This document shows, piece after piece, positions 1-9,485 of a stretch of 64,000 bases of DNA; position 1 is the stretch's first letter; every line of letters starts with the position of its first letter. The stretch is from Prevotella sp. (lineage in GTDB: Bacteria > Bacteroidota > Bacteroidia > Bacteroidales > Bacteroidaceae). A program made the position numbers and the translations under genes. The notes beneath the pieces are model-generated. The model did no database searches and was not told the origin of the DNA. It saw only the letters and a list, made by a program, of their open reading frames with translations. The stretch is taken from positions 1 through 64,000 of the forward strand of contig JAFUAY010000047.1 of the NCBI GenBank assembly GCA_017460515.1. Reading direction: 5' to 3'.

Positions 1-3000
1 ATACATCTGAGAAGTGCCTACCTGATCACCTACTACATTAACAGCCTCACCTTCGTTAGCCTGCATGGTGATACCAAAAGCAGGAGCCTCAACACCATTC
101 TTAATACGTACGCGTACCAAAGCAGTAACGTCATACTCACCTGCCTCCTGATTATTCATGGTAGCGGTCAGTGTCTTCTCGCCCAGTGAGCTGTCGTCGG
201 CTATCCAGTACTCGAAGAACGGAACCTTGAAGTCAGAACCGTCATTGTTACCTTCTGTGCTCCATGTATTAATATAATAAGGTGCATCCTGGAAGTCAGG
301 GTTGGTATCCCAAGCAGAGAGCAGGAAGTTGTCGCAAGTGATAGCAGCATGCCAGCCAGTTCCCAGGAACGGATCCTGCAGAGCGTTAGCCTCTTCATTG
401 GTCATGGTAGCCTCATCATACTTCACAACCCACTTGCCATAGTACTCATCATAAGCCTCAGCAGTGTATACGTTGGTCTGCTCTGTGAGCTGCTTCATAT
501 TTGCAAGGTTCGCAGCAGCCTTCTCGTAAGCAGTTGCACTTGCCTGAGCAGCAGCGATAGCCTTGGCAGCAGCCTCGTAGTTGTCGAGGTTAGGTGTTGC
601 AGTAGCTGTAGCAATAGCAGTCTCAGCAGCAGTCTTCACCTCAGCATTCATCTTGCCTTCTGGCATAGTCTTAGCCAGTTCAGCAACAGCATCAGCATCG
701 ATAGCACCGCCTACATAAGCCACCTTGCAGCTCTTGAAGGCCATCCAGTTGAAGTTGCGATCCTCGGCAATCTTGATACCAAACTTGAATACACCATCTT
801 CGCCAACCTCACATGCCATTGCATAAGTATCGTAGATACCGATGAGGGCATTGTTGTTGTAGGTCACTCTCTTACCAGTATTAAAGGGCTTCTCGCGGTC
901 GCCAGCGAAAAGTGAAGCGCCAGTGGGTTCGTTGCCTGCCTCACTGTATGCACGGATGAGAGCAGAGAACTGATAGATACCAGGATCAAGACCGGGCAGT
1001 GAGTAGTAGATCTCGCCAGTGCCGAGAACACCGCTGTTGTTGCACCAGTTCTCGATGAACGGTGTGGTCATGCCAGTACCGTCGCTATTACCCTCAATTG
1101 ACCAAGTGTTAATGTGGAAAGTCTGAGTATTTGTGCAGGTCCATCCATCCAGGCTATTGTCGGGCAGAGAGCCTGTCTCAAGAATCTTATAGCTATTAGC
1201 ACTCTCCTTAGCAGGAGCGAGAGCAGCTTCAAGAGCAGCCTTGGTCTCGGCGGTAGCAGCAGCAACGTAAGCATCGTATGCATCCTGCAGAGCTCTCTTC
1301 GTCTTAACAGAAGTCTTAGCAGCAAGAACGTCCTTCACCTCTTTCAGGAATCCAGCGTTCTTAGCCTGATCGACAGTAGCTTCAGCGCCGAAGTAGGTCA
1401 GTGAGATATTGTCGATACCCATCCAGTTGGCAGTAGCAGTGGTCTGCTCCAAGCCTACCTCCAGGGTATTGTTCTCTACCTTGGTGTAGACCTCATACAT
1501 AGTAGGTTCACCAGTGGTCAGGAATACAGAGTCTTTGTTGGCAAATACGAACTGGCTCTCGTTAGGATTAGCCAGAGTGTTAACAAAGGCAGCGATGTTC
1601 AGTTTGTAAACACCATTGGGGATGTTTTCGATAACCTGATACATCTTGTTAACCTTTGCATCGGGATTCCAGTTCTCCCAGAACTTACCAGTGAAAGCAC
1701 CCTGCTGGTTGGTAGCAGTTCCCTTATTCTGGAAGCCACCAGTACAAGTCCAGCCATTGGTGTTCTCATCGAAGGTACCATTGACTACGAATGGAGCAGC
1801 AACAGGATTCTCCAGAGAAGCGCCCTCTACCTTAGCAGCATTGGCAGCAATCAGATTTGTCTTAACGAATACCTCCTCAGCAGCCTTCAGAGTAGCCAGA
1901 GCTGTCTCCAATTCTTCCTGTGTTGTAGCAGATGCCAAAGAATTCTTGGCGGCATCGATAGCAGCAGCGAAGGTCTCAACACCAGCAGTGTAGCCCTCAG
2001 TTGCCTTCAGAGCTTCAGCCTTAGCAATCTCGTCTTCCAACGTAGCCTTGGCGTCAGCCAGAGGATCATAAGTCTCCAGTGTGAAGTTATCGAATGCAGC
2101 GATATTCTCCACAGTCTGAGTCTGAGTCAGATTGAAGCCGATAGTAACAGGAGTCTTACCATCAGAAACGAAGGTAACAGTGTGCTTAGCCCAAGTGCTG
2201 TTGCCTGTTATATTCGTCTTGTTCTCGCCAGCAAAGATAGTAGCAGAAGCACCGTTTGCACCATTGAAGAATGCATCAGCGTTCAGCTTATAGTTACCAG
2301 CAGGAACGGTGATGGTCTGAGAGAGTGTCAGCGTCTCAGCGCTACCCCAGCGGAAACGAACCCAGTAGCTGTTCTTACCGCCTGTCTCACCGAGCTGTGG
2401 CTTTTCAGAGAAGTTGTTCCAAGCCAGACACTCGCTATTCAGAGCAGTCATATCGTTGCTATCACCACCTTCGTAAGCCAGCGTCCAACCAGCGGGCTGA
2501 TAGATAGCGCGGTCTTCCTTAGGATTAGAAGAGACTGTGAACTCGCCCTCAAAGTTTGCGTTAGCAAGTGCTGCATCGATATCGAAGGGCTTCTCGTATT
2601 CTTTAACGCTTCCATCTGTACTTTGTATGAGGATGTAGTCGAGAGCACCGCCTGCGCCGACACCACCCTGGAATACGATATTGGTAGTCTCAGTCAGTGT
2701 AAACTCCTCGCTAGCTAACTCTCGCCAGTAACCAGCCTGCTCCATATTGAGTACAGTGGTCTCACCGTATTTGAATGTGTAAGCGCCACCATAGCCAGCA
2801 GCTGTCAGTTTGTATGTGCCTGCTGTGAGTGTGAGAATTTCAATTTCCTCACTAGCATAGCCGCCACCAGCAAATGAGTTGCGTGATGCTTGCAGACCGT
2901 CTGTGACGTGACTAATGTTAGAAAGGTCTTCTGCTTCCTTGAAGAAAACCACATTAGTTTTCTCTGTTACTGCATAGTCACTTATACCAACAGCCTTGTT

Positions 3001-4098
3001 ATCGGTATCGAGTACGAACGAATAGTTGTATTCGCTGCTGGTAGCACCTTTCTGATAAATCGTTCCGTCTACATTATAGTAGTGATGATAGGGAACTGCA
3101 ATCTTGTCGTTTTCAAAACCAGTAGCAGAGGCGTATGTCTCAAGGAGTGTTTCACCTGCTTTAGCAGTAAATGTATAGTTGAAAATACCAGCTTCGCGAT
3201 ATACAAGTGTAATGATGTTGCTGGCACCGTCTTCTACAGTTGTAATAGAATTGTTGCCAGAAACATAAATCCATTTCTTCTGGTTCTCGCCTTCGCCAAC
3301 CTTAAAGTCGGCAGCCTGATCAGAAGTAGCAGTAACTTCAAGGCCTACGATAGAGTTGACAACGATATCATCCTTCAGCGTTGTTCCGTTGGCATCCTGA
3401 TACTTAATTGTATAAGTCGTAGGAACAGATGCGGGAGCATCACCTTCCTCAACATCGCGCAGTACGACGTTGTCAATAGCCATGTAAGCATAATAGCGTT
3501 TGGTGTTGAACACCATATTTCCCAAACCGCCTGCTTCGCTAAGAGTTGGGATGACGGCCTTATCCTTTAATACGTCACCTGTTGCTTTATTCTTGAGAGT
3601 CAGGTAAGTGATAGCACCAACCTTGGCAATCTTGAATGAGAACCAAGTGCTTTTCGCCAAAGTTACTTGATTGTCAGCACTCCCCTGGAGGTTCCATGTT
3701 GTGCTATTTTTGTCGGGTGCAACCAAAGAGAAAAATGCTTTTGCTGCAGCATTGGCAGAGTCATAGATGTAAAATGACGAAGCCTGGTTGTTGCCATCCG
3801 TTATCTGAAGGTCAAACTCCAGGGTAAAGTCTGCGTCTGTTGCCACCTTGTCCACCAATGATGTAGAAGTAATGGTAGTACCGTTGTTTCCGTTGCCAAC
3901 AGCATTGACACTTAGGAAAGTGTTGTCATCAACAGTCTTCATGTCCACAGTATAACGTCCCGTATTGGCAGAAGTCCAGTCGGCAGTTACTCCATCACCT
4001 TCATAATCTTGCGAGAAATAGGGTGATTGCGCCCAAGCATTTCCTCCCACTAAGACCATAAGAGTCAATAGCAGGGATTTAAGTAAATTCTTTTTCAT
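1..4098 (-). CDS. Very large secreted multi-module protein, C-terminus beyond the window
   Basis: The reading frame is open from ATG at 4098 to the left edge: at least 1366 residues with no stop, so the gene is partial. It opens with a signal peptide (MKKNLLKSLLL..., ending near NAWAQ). After about 200 residues of beta-rich sequence (LamG-like in feel) comes a CBM6/35-like module near residue 420 (GGYASEEIEILTLTAGTYKL). From about 510 onward there are at least four related beta-sandwich-like units, around 510-670, 770-940, 980-1130 and 1265 to the edge, sharing patterns such as INTWS.EGN.DG and F.E.W. Ala/Glu/Lys-rich helical linkers separate them; the one near 680-750 (DPLADAKATLEDEIAKAE) looks like a FIVAR linker. 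I see no catalytic motif, so binding or adhesion at the cell surface is an inference. A T9SS tail may lie beyond the edge. The exact family is not recognised. Confidence 0.85.
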   Translation of the reverse strand, partial: MKKNLLKSLLLTLMVLVGGNAWAQSPYFSQDYEGDGVTADWTSANTGRYTVDMKTVDDNTFLSVNAVGNGNNGTTITSTSLVDKVATDADFTLEFDLQITDGNNQASSFYIYDSANAAAKAFFSLVAPDKNSTTWNLQGSADNQVTLAKSTWFSFKIAKVGAITYLTLKNKATGDVLKDKAVIPTLSEAGGLGNMVFNTKRYYAYMAIDNVVLRDVEEGDAPASVPTTYTIKYQDANGTTLKDDIVVNSIVGLEVTATSDQAADFKVGEGENQKKWIYVSGNNSITTVEDGASNIITLVYREAGIFNYTFTAKAGETLLETYASATGFENDKIAVPYHHYYNVDGTIYQKGATSSEYNYSFVLDTDNKAVGISDYAVTEKTNVVFFKEAEDLSNISHVTDGLQASRNSFAGGGYASEEIEILTLTAGTYKLTAAGYGGAYTFKYGETTVLNMEQAGYWRELASEEFTLTETTNIVFQGGVGAGGALDYILIQSTDGSVKEYEKPFDIDAALANANFEGEFTVSSNPKEDRAIYQPAGWTLAYEGGDSNDMTALNSECLAWNNFSEKPQLGETGGKNSYWVRFRWGSAETLTLSQTITVPAGNYKLNADAFFNGANGASATIFAGENKTNITGNSTWAKHTVTFVSDGKTPVTIGFNLTQTQTVENIAAFDNFTLETYDPLADAKATLEDEIAKAEALKATEGYTAGVETFAAAIDAAKNSLASATTQEELETALATLKAAEEVFVKTNLIAANAAKVEGASLENPVAAPFVVNGTFDENTNGWTCTGGFQNKGTATNQQGAFTGKFWENWNPDAKVNKMYQVIENIPNGVYKLNIAAFVNTLANPNESQFVFANKDSVFLTTGEPTMYEVYTKVENNTLEVGLEQTTATANWMGIDNISLTYFGAEATVDQAKNAGFLKEVKDVLAAKTSVKTKRALQDAYDAYVAAATAETKAALEAALAPAKESANSYKILETGSLPDNSLDGWTCTNTQTFHINTWSIEGNSDGTGMTTPFIENWCNNSGVLGTGEIYYSLPGLDPGIYQFSALIRAYSEAGNEPTGASLFAGDREKPFNTGKRVTYNNNALIGIYDTYAMACEVGEDGVFKFGIKIAEDRNFNWMAFKSCKVAYVGGAIDADAVAELAKTMPEGKMNAEVKTAAETAIATATATPNLDNYEAAAKAIAAAQASATAYEKAAANLANMKQLTEQTNVYTAEAYDEYYGKWVVKYDEATMTNEEANALQDPFLGTGWHAAITCDNFLLSAWDTNPDFQDAPYYINTWSTEGNNDGSDFKVPFFEYWIADDSSLGEKTLTATMNNQEAGEYDVTALVRVRIKNGVEAPAFGITMQANEGEAVNVVGDQVGTSQMY

Positions 4099-4330
4099 TT
4101 GCTTATTATTAGTAGTTATATTTGCGCCTACCGGTCCGTTAGCGCTGTTGTTTTAGTTTTTTAGTCTTCTTCCGTGTCCATCTGCGGACCTATTGTTACT
4201 TCCCAGTCTTAGTGGTAAAGCCAGACGTGACACTCTTTGGTCTTTTAGTTTGTTAGTGTTGACACCGGTTTAGGTTGTCAGTGAATAAATGTTTAATATT
4301 TATATTAGTTGGTAGTTATGATATCACTTT
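4099..4330 (-). other. Long 5' leader of the large secreted protein gene
   Basis: About 230 bases separate the predicted start of transcription (just below 4338) from the ATG at 4098. The stretch has no convincing ORF. It contains several short runs of CTAA and ACTAA and GC-rich islands (ACCGGTG, GGACCGG on the minus strand), unlike the AT-rich leaders nearby. A leader this long is much longer than those of most genes in the window and could carry post-transcriptional control, but no known riboswitch is recognised. Confidence 0.4.
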
Positions 4331-4337
4331 AACGGGG

Positions 4338-4368
4338 CAAAGTTACAGATTTCTTTTCTAATAGCCAA
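4338..4368 (-). promoter_or_regulatory. Bacteroidetes-type promoter for the large secreted protein
   Basis: On the minus strand TAACTTTG (4345-4338) matches the -7 element TAnnTTTG. TTGG (4368-4365) stands 19 bases upstream at the -33 position. This is the only good promoter between asd and the gene. Confidence 0.65.
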
Positions 4369-4434
4369 GATTTTGCCTGTTTTTTTCAATCCATTTCTGT
4401 TAATTACCTTATTTATGTGATTTGCCACAAAATG

Positions 4435-4566
4435 TTTTCCGATAGAGAAAATAATATTTTCCCATTGAGAAAACGATGTTTTCCTATTGAGAAAATGATG
4501 TTTTCCCATTGAGAAAACAAAAGTTTCCCATTGAGAAAACAAAAGTTTCCAAAAGAGAAACTGCCG
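4435..4566. repeat. 22-bp tandem repeat, six units, each with an internal dyad
   Basis: Six consecutive units follow the pattern TTTTCCCATTGAGAAAAC plus a 4-base spacer, with an exact 22-base period. The first and last units are degenerate. Within each unit TTTTC and GAAAA can pair. The period is not a multiple of three, so the open frame across it on the minus strand is accidental. It ends directly against the asd terminator and lies about 90-230 bases upstream of the promoter at 4338. Confidence 0.85.
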
Positions 4567-4589
4567 TTGTCTCAATGAAACAACGGCAG
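4561..4589 (-). terminator. Terminator downstream of asd
   Basis: Perfect 10-bp stem CTGCCGTTGT / ACAACGGCAG with a 9-base loop. On the minus strand it is followed by GTTTCTCTTTT. It lies about 75 bases after the asd stop. Confidence 0.75.
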
Positions 4590-4624
4590 TGTTATATTAT
4601 TTTACGTTACCAGCCTTAATTAAA

Positions 4625-4700
4625 TATTGACCTTCGGTCGATACCTTGCTGCGCTCGGAACTGCTCATGCAAAGCATGGCAGGTCTCTCGCTTGCACCAG
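4625..4700. repeat. REP-like palindromic element covering the end of asd
   Basis: GC-rich stretch with small dyads: ACCTTCGGTCG (4630-4640 region) and TGCTCATGC AAA GCATGGCA (about 4662-4681). It differs from the flanking AT-rich DNA and from the asd codons before it. I recall similar sequences scattered in Bacteroidales genomes, but only this copy is visible here. The last codons and stop of asd lie inside it. Confidence 0.5.
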
Positions 4701-5687
4701 GTATTCAGCAATCTGCACTGCATTCAGGGCTGCGCCCTTGCGAATCTGGTCGCCTGAGAGCCAGAAGGTGAGGCCGTTATCGTCAGCAAGGTCCTTACGT
4801 ACACGACCTACAAAGACATTGTCCTTACCAGCAGTGTCGAGCGGCATAGGATAGGTCAGCGTGGCGGGGTCGTCAACAAGCGTACAACCAGGAGCTGCTG
4901 CGATGGCCTTCTGTGCCTCTTCTACACTGAGGGGACGCTCAGTCTCAATCCAAACGCTCTCTGAATGGCTGCGGAGCGAGGAAACACGAACACACATAGC
5001 CGAGCAACGGGCATCGGTATGCATAATCTTGCGTGTCTCGTTATACATCTTCATCTCTTCCTTCGTGTAGCCATTGGGCTGGAATACGTCGATCTGAGGA
5101 ATGACATTATAGGCCAGCTGATGGGGGAACTTCTTGATGGTCTGCACCTCGCCGGTCTCTACAATCTCCTTATACTGCTGCTGCAACTCCTGCATGGCAG
5201 CGGCACCTGCACCAGAGGCGCTCTGATAGCTGGAGACGTGGATGCGCTTGATGTGAGAGAGCTGCTCCAGTGGCTGCAGAACTACCACCATCATAATCGT
5301 GGTGCAGTTGGGATTGGCAATAATACCACGCGGACGGTTCAATGCATCGGCTGCATTGCACTCAGGAACTACCAAGGGCACATCATCATCCATGCGGAAT
5401 GCACTTGAGTTGTCAATCATCACAGCACCGTATTTGGTGATATCCTCAGCAAACTCTTTCGAGGTGCCTGCACCGGCAGAAGTGAAAACGATGTCAACAT
5501 CCTTGAAATCATCGCCGTGCTTCAGCAGTTTCACCTCAATGTCTTTACCCTGATAATTGTACTTACGACCTGCCGAACGCTCAGAGCCGAACAGCAGAAG
5601 CTCGTCCATGGGGAAATTGCGCTCTGCGAGAATACGCAGAAATTCCTGACCTACAGCGCCACTTGCGCCAACGATTGCTACTTTCAT
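4665..5687 (-). CDS. asd: Aspartate-semialdehyde dehydrogenase
   Basis: Converts aspartyl-4-phosphate to aspartate semialdehyde with NADPH, the branch step to lysine/diaminopimelate, threonine and methionine. The 340-residue product has the N-terminal nucleotide-binding motif VGASGAVGQ, the catalytic cysteine in ANPNCTT near residue 128, and the later [13 protein letters not shown] stretch typical of the family. I chose ATG 5687 ([10 protein letters not shown]) over the upstream in-frame ATG at 5762 because the family begins here and the -7 promoter element at 5728 lies between them. The protein is ordinary up to QIAEYLVQ. The final residues ARDLPCFA are encoded by a palindromic repeat and probably replace the original end. 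It is divergent from the antiporter gene. ddh at 25.6 kb acts in the same lysine/peptidoglycan branch. Confidence 0.95.
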   Translation of the reverse strand: MKVAIVGASGAVGQEFLRILAERNFPMDELLLFGSERSAGRKYNYQGKDIEVKLLKHGDDFKDVDIVFTSAGAGTSKEFAEDITKYGAVMIDNSSAFRMDDDVPLVVPECNAADALNRPRGIIANPNCTTIMMVVVLQPLEQLSHIKRIHVSSYQSASGAGAAAMQELQQQYKEIVETGEVQTIKKFPHQLAYNVIPQIDVFQPNGYTKEEMKMYNETRKIMHTDARCSAMCVRVSSLRSHSESVWIETERPLSVEEAQKAIAAAPGCTLVDDPATLTYPMPLDTAGKDNVFVGRVRKDLADDNGLTFWLSGDQIRKGAALNAVQIAEYLVQARDLPCFA

Positions 5688-5727
5688 TTTGTTACGATTT
5701 AAACAATATTTGCTTACAATTTGGCTG

Positions 5728-5735
5728 CAAAGATA
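5728..5735 (-). promoter_or_regulatory. asd promoter, -7 element
   Basis: Minus-strand TATCTTTG followed by C fits TAnnTTTG and lies 41 bases before the asd ATG. The -33 element is weak (GTTTTTCC). Confidence 0.6.
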
Positions 5736-5777
5736 CGAATAATTTGGAAAAACATGAAACAATACGAAAAAAAAGTG

Positions 5778-5785
5778 TACCTTTG
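5778..5785 (+). promoter_or_regulatory. Antiporter promoter, -7 element next to the start codon
   Basis: TACCTTTG followed by CAC fits the -7 consensus. The start codon ATG at 5794 is only 8 bases past its end, so transcription should begin within a few bases of the start codon. Confidence 0.6.
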
Positions 5786-5793
5786 CACTCAGA

Positions 5794-7923
5794 ATGACTT
5801 TTATTGCATCATATATTCACATTACAGACCCCACGCTCATCTTTTTCGTGGTGCTCATGATAGTGCTCTTCGCACCTATCATCATGAGTAAGCTGCGTAT
5901 TCCCCACATCATCGGAATGGTGCTGGCGGGTGTGCTGATAGGTGAATATGGCTTTGACTTGTTGGCACGCGATGAGTCATTCGAGCTGTTCGGACGTGTG
6001 GGACTGCTCTATATCATGTTCCTGGCAGGTCTGGAGATGGACATGGAGAGCGTGAAGAAGAACTCCCGCCAGTTCATCATCTTCGGACTGCTGACGTGTT
6101 TCGTCCCGCTGGTGCTTACCTATGTAATGTCAATCACCATTCTCGGCTATAGCGGGAAAGCATCATTCCTGCTGGGTTGCATCATGGCCTCGAACACGCT
6201 GATAGCCTACCCTATCGTGGGACGCTACGGACTGCAGAGCAATTCGAGCGTCATGCTCAGCGTGGGCTCGTCGATGATATCGCTGTTCATGTCGCTGATC
6301 ATGCTGGCAGGCCTCTCTGCCACATTTGCCGATAACCTGGACTGGACGTTCTGGGTGCTGTTTGCACTCAAACTGGCACTGTTCATCGTGGGCAGCGTAC
6401 TGATTATCCCCCGTCTGACCCGCTATTTCCTGCGCCGATACAGTGATGCGGTGATGCAGTATATCTTTGTCATGGCAGTGATGTTCCTCAGTGCAGCGCT
6501 CTCGGATGCCGTCGGACTGGAAGGAATCTTCGGAGCTTTCTTCTCCGGCCTTATATTAAATAGGTATATACCTCATATATCACCGCTGATGAACAGGATT
6601 GAGTTCATCGGCAACGCCATCTTCATCCCCTACTTCCTGATAGGTGTAGGCATGCTCATCGACTTAAGTACGCTGAAGGCAGGACCGCAGATGTGGTGGA
6701 TAGTACTCTTAATAGCCTTCTTCGGAACCTTCGGAAAAGCGCTGGCGGCCTACCTTTCGAGCCTATTGTTCCGCCTGTCGAAGGCTGACGGACACATGAT
6801 GTTCGGACTGACCAGTGCCCATGCTGCCGGTGCTATCGCAATGGTCATGGTGGGCATGCGACTGGAAGTGGAACCCGGTGTGATGCTGGTTGACAATCAG
6901 ATGCTGAACGGTGTGGTCATCATGATCCTGGTCACCTGTATCGTTTCGACCATCGTCACTCAGAAAGCAGCACAAGACATCAGCATGCGTACCATCATAT
7001 CGCCTTCAAATCAGAAAGATGCCCGTAGCGAGAAGACGCTGATCTGCGTGAAATACCCTGAGATTGCTCCCCAACTGCTCTATCTGGCCTTGCTGATGAG
7101 GAACCAGAAAGCAAAAAGTGAGCTGGTGGCTCTCAACGTTGTCTATGACGATGAGCACAGCATGACAGCACGTGAGGATGGCTTGCGACTACTGGAGAAG
7201 CTGCAACAGCAGGCCAGTGCATCAGAGGTACCGCTACAGACACAGGTGAGACTGGCTACCAACATTGCCAACGGCATCAAGCATGCATTCCGTGAGTTCG
7301 CTTGCTCAGAGGTGGTCATGGGTATGCACGTCCATACCAACGTGACACAGAAATTCTGGGGAGAGTTTATCCAGAGCCTTTACAACGGATTGAACCGCCA
7401 GATTATCCTCACACGCTTCGAGCAGCCCCTGTCCACGTTGCGACTCATTCAAGTGGTGGTACCGTCAAGAGCGGAGTTCGAGCCTGGCTTCCATCGCTGG
7501 TTGGAGCGCCTCTGCCGCTTTGCGGAACAACTGGACTGCCGCATCCTGTTCCATGGACGCGAGGAATCGCTGAAGCCCATCCGGGAATTTATCAATCATG
7601 AACATCCGAGTGTACGTGGAGAATATAAGTTCATGGCTCACTGGAACGAGCTGCCCACGCTGGCTGCCGGCATCGAGAAAGACCACCTGTTCGTGGTGGT
7701 GACTGCCCGTAAAGGCACCATCAGCTACAAGAACGCACTCGACAGGCTGCCAGACGAACTGACCAAGTATTTCGCTGGCACCAACCTGATGATTATCTTC
7801 CCCGACCAGTATGGCGACCAGAAGGAAGACTCCATGAGCTTCACGGAGGCACAACACCATGAGGAGAACAGCGTCTACGACGTGCTGCTCCGATGGATTC
7901 ACTCAAAAAGCCCCCTCAGTTAG
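5794..7923 (+). CDS. CPA2-type cation/proton antiporter with C-terminal cytoplasmic domains
   Basis: 709-residue inner-membrane protein. Residues about 1-395 hold around 12 hydrophobic segments of the Na+/H+ exchanger (KefB/NhaS-like) family, opening with the familiar [22 protein letters not shown] and containing [17 protein letters not shown]. Residues about 410-700 form two soluble units resembling universal stress (USP) domains ([36 protein letters not shown]), which in relatives may sense nucleotides or ions. The exchanged cation cannot be read from sequence. The first transmembrane segment starts within ten residues of ATG 5794, so no later start is plausible. No Shine-Dalgarno is visible and the promoter abuts the ATG, so the message may be leaderless. 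lolD follows after 13 bases. Confidence 0.9.
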   Translation: MTFIASYIHITDPTLIFFVVLMIVLFAPIIMSKLRIPHIIGMVLAGVLIGEYGFDLLARDESFELFGRVGLLYIMFLAGLEMDMESVKKNSRQFIIFGLLTCFVPLVLTYVMSITILGYSGKASFLLGCIMASNTLIAYPIVGRYGLQSNSSVMLSVGSSMISLFMSLIMLAGLSATFADNLDWTFWVLFALKLALFIVGSVLIIPRLTRYFLRRYSDAVMQYIFVMAVMFLSAALSDAVGLEGIFGAFFSGLILNRYIPHISPLMNRIEFIGNAIFIPYFLIGVGMLIDLSTLKAGPQMWWIVLLIAFFGTFGKALAAYLSSLLFRLSKADGHMMFGLTSAHAAGAIAMVMVGMRLEVEPGVMLVDNQMLNGVVIMILVTCIVSTIVTQKAAQDISMRTIISPSNQKDARSEKTLICVKYPEIAPQLLYLALLMRNQKAKSELVALNVVYDDEHSMTAREDGLRLLEKLQQQASASEVPLQTQVRLATNIANGIKHAFREFACSEVVMGMHVHTNVTQKFWGEFIQSLYNGLNRQIILTRFEQPLSTLRLIQVVVPSRAEFEPGFHRWLERLCRFAEQLDCRILFHGREESLKPIREFINHEHPSVRGEYKFMAHWNELPTLAAGIEKDHLFVVVTARKGTISYKNALDRLPDELTKYFAGTNLMIIFPDQYGDQKEDSMSFTEAQHHEENSVYDVLLRWIHSKSPLS

Positions 7924-7936
7924 GAATTAAAAGAAT

Positions 7937-8629
7937 ATGATAGACATTCAAAACATAACCAAAAGCTTCGGCTCGCTACAAGTGCTGAAAGGCATTGACC
8001 TCCACATCAACAGGGGTGAGGTGGTCAGCATCGTAGGTCCCAGTGGTGCGGGAAAGACCACGCTCCTGCAGATTATCGGCACCCTCGATAGGCCTGACAC
8101 CGGTTCCGTATACGTTGACTCTGTCGACGTCACACAGCTCTCACAAAAAAAACTGAGTGATTTCCGCAATCGCCATCTGGGATTCGTGTTCCAGTTTCAC
8201 CAGCTATTGCCTGAGTTCACCGCCATCGAGAACATCATGATTCCGGCATTCATCGCAGGAAAATCAAACAAGGAGGCAAAAACACATGCTGAGGAACTGC
8301 TGCGGTTCATGGGACTCACCGACCGCGCACACCACAAGCCATCAGAGCTGTCGGGCGGTGAGAAACAGCGTGTGGCAGTGGCTCGTGCACTCGTCAACAG
8401 CCCCGCAGTCATCCTGGCTGACGAACCAAGTGGTTCGCTCGACACAAAGAACAAACAGGAACTGCACCAACTGTTCTTTGACCTGAGAGAACAGTTCGGA
8501 CAGACCTTCGTGATTGTGACCCACGATGAAGAGCTGGCAACGCTGACAGACAGAACTATTCACATTAAAGACGGACTCATATGCTCAAACTCGGAGACTA
8601 TAATACCCTCAGAATCGTTAAGCGAGTAG
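7937..8629 (+). CDS. lolD: ABC transporter ATP-binding protein, LolD type
   Basis: 230-residue ATPase with Walker [10 protein letters not shown] near residue 36, Q-loop region [17 protein letters not shown], signature [15 protein letters not shown], Walker [13 protein letters not shown] and the switch histidine in IVTHDEE. The [12 protein letters not shown] segment and the short length favour the LolD/MacB lipoprotein-release branch. In Proteobacteria LolD drives LolCE in moving lipoproteins to the outer membrane; no permease is adjacent here, which is common for Bacteroidetes copies. It probably shares a transcript with the antiporter. Its last 49 bases overlap cvfB. Confidence 0.9.
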   Translation: MIDIQNITKSFGSLQVLKGIDLHINRGEVVSIVGPSGAGKTTLLQIIGTLDRPDTGSVYVDSVDVTQLSQKKLSDFRNRHLGFVFQFHQLLPEFTAIENIMIPAFIAGKSNKEAKTHAEELLRFMGLTDRAHHKPSELSGGEKQRVAVARALVNSPAVILADEPSGSLDTKNKQELHQLFFDLREQFGQTFVIVTHDEELATLTDRTIHIKDGLICSNSETIIPSESLSE

Positions 8630-9465
8630 ACTTCGGACTCTATCTGGACGGAGGCGACGAAGGTGAGATACTGATGCCCAAGCGCTACTGCACCCCACAG
8701 ATGCAGATTGGCGACGAGGTAGAGGTGTTCATCTACCTGGATCAAGACGAACGCGTGGTAGGCACCACAGAGAAGCCCTTTGCCAAGGTGGGCGAGTTCG
8801 CTTGTCTGGAAGTGGCATGGACCAACCAATATGGTGCTTTCCTGAAATGGGGCCTGATGAAAGACTTGTTCTGTCCGTTCCGCGAACAGAAACAGCGCAT
8901 GGTGCAAGGACACCGGTATATTGTCTATGTCAAGGAAGACGAAGAGAGTCACCGCCTGATGGCAACAGCCAAGGTGGAGAAATACTTATCGCCCCTGATG
9001 CTCTCAAAAGACGAAGCTGACAATGAAAGCCCCGAACAGCAGAAGCCTGCTCAGGAAAGACTCGTGCATGGTGATGCAGTTGACTGTCTGATATGGCAGA
9101 AGACCGACTTAGGTTTCAAGGCCATTATCAACAATAAATATCAGGGGCAGCTCTATGACAACCAGATATTCCGTCAGCTGTTTACCGGCGACCGCCTGAC
9201 GGCCTACGTAGACCACATACGTCAGGACGGAAAGATAGACCTCATGCTGCAACCTACAGGAAGAAAGCATACACTCGACTTCGCTGAAGTGCTACTGCGC
9301 TACCTGCATGAGAACGATGGTTTCTGCGATTTGGGCGACAAGAGTCCGGCCGAACTGATTGCCGACCGTTTCAAAGTATCGAAGAAAGCATACAAAAAAG
9401 CCATCGGCGACTTGTATCGCAGACGGCTTATCACTATCTCTGACGAGGGTATTCGGCTGACCTGA
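8581..9465 (+). CDS. cvfB: S1-domain RNA-binding protein, CvfB type
   Basis: 294 residues. Successive S1-like beta-barrels occupy about residues 1-65, 70-140 and 155-225 ([20 protein letters not shown] opens the first). A C-terminal winged helix covers about 230-294 ([20 protein letters not shown]). This is the CvfB architecture; the Staphylococcus protein binds RNA and affects virulence-factor and RNA turnover, while the Bacteroidetes role is unknown. The start ATG 8581 lies inside lolD, a 49-base overlap in another frame. The first S1 strand begins at once, so a later start would damage the domain. Confidence 0.85.
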   Translation: MLKLGDYNTLRIVKRVDFGLYLDGGDEGEILMPKRYCTPQMQIGDEVEVFIYLDQDERVVGTTEKPFAKVGEFACLEVAWTNQYGAFLKWGLMKDLFCPFREQKQRMVQGHRYIVYVKEDEESHRLMATAKVEKYLSPLMLSKDEADNESPEQQKPAQERLVHGDAVDCLIWQKTDLGFKAIINNKYQGQLYDNQIFRQLFTGDRLTAYVDHIRQDGKIDLMLQPTGRKHTLDFAEVLLRYLHENDGFCDLGDKSPAELIADRFKVSKKAYKKAIGDLYRRRLITISDEGIRLT

Positions 9466-9471
9466 GAGAAA

Positions 9472-9485
9472 GAGTCAGCTGACTC
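9472..9485. terminator. Perfect 14-bp palindrome between convergent genes
   Basis: GAGTCAGCTGACTC is a perfect palindrome lying between the cvfB stop (9465) and the stop of the minus-strand gene (9484-9486). With only 18 bases between the genes it may be a minimal bidirectional stop signal, though it has no clear U-tract. Confidence 0.3.

Noticed and set aside
2182..3570. Long plus-strand frames (178 and 226 residues) opposite the large secreted protein
   Set aside because: They are antisense to a clearly coding frame, with no promoter, no signal and no recognisable family.
4435..4566. CRISPR array
   Set aside because: Units are contiguous with no unique spacers and there are no cas genes.
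4324..4575. 83-residue open frame on the minus strand across the 22-bp repeats
   Set aside because: The repeat period is not a multiple of three, so the peptide is not a repeated protein. The frame overlaps the terminator and the promoter and has no ribosome binding site.
8581..8629. Frameshift joining lolD and cvfB
   Set aside because: Both products are full length for their families, so the overlap is genuine.
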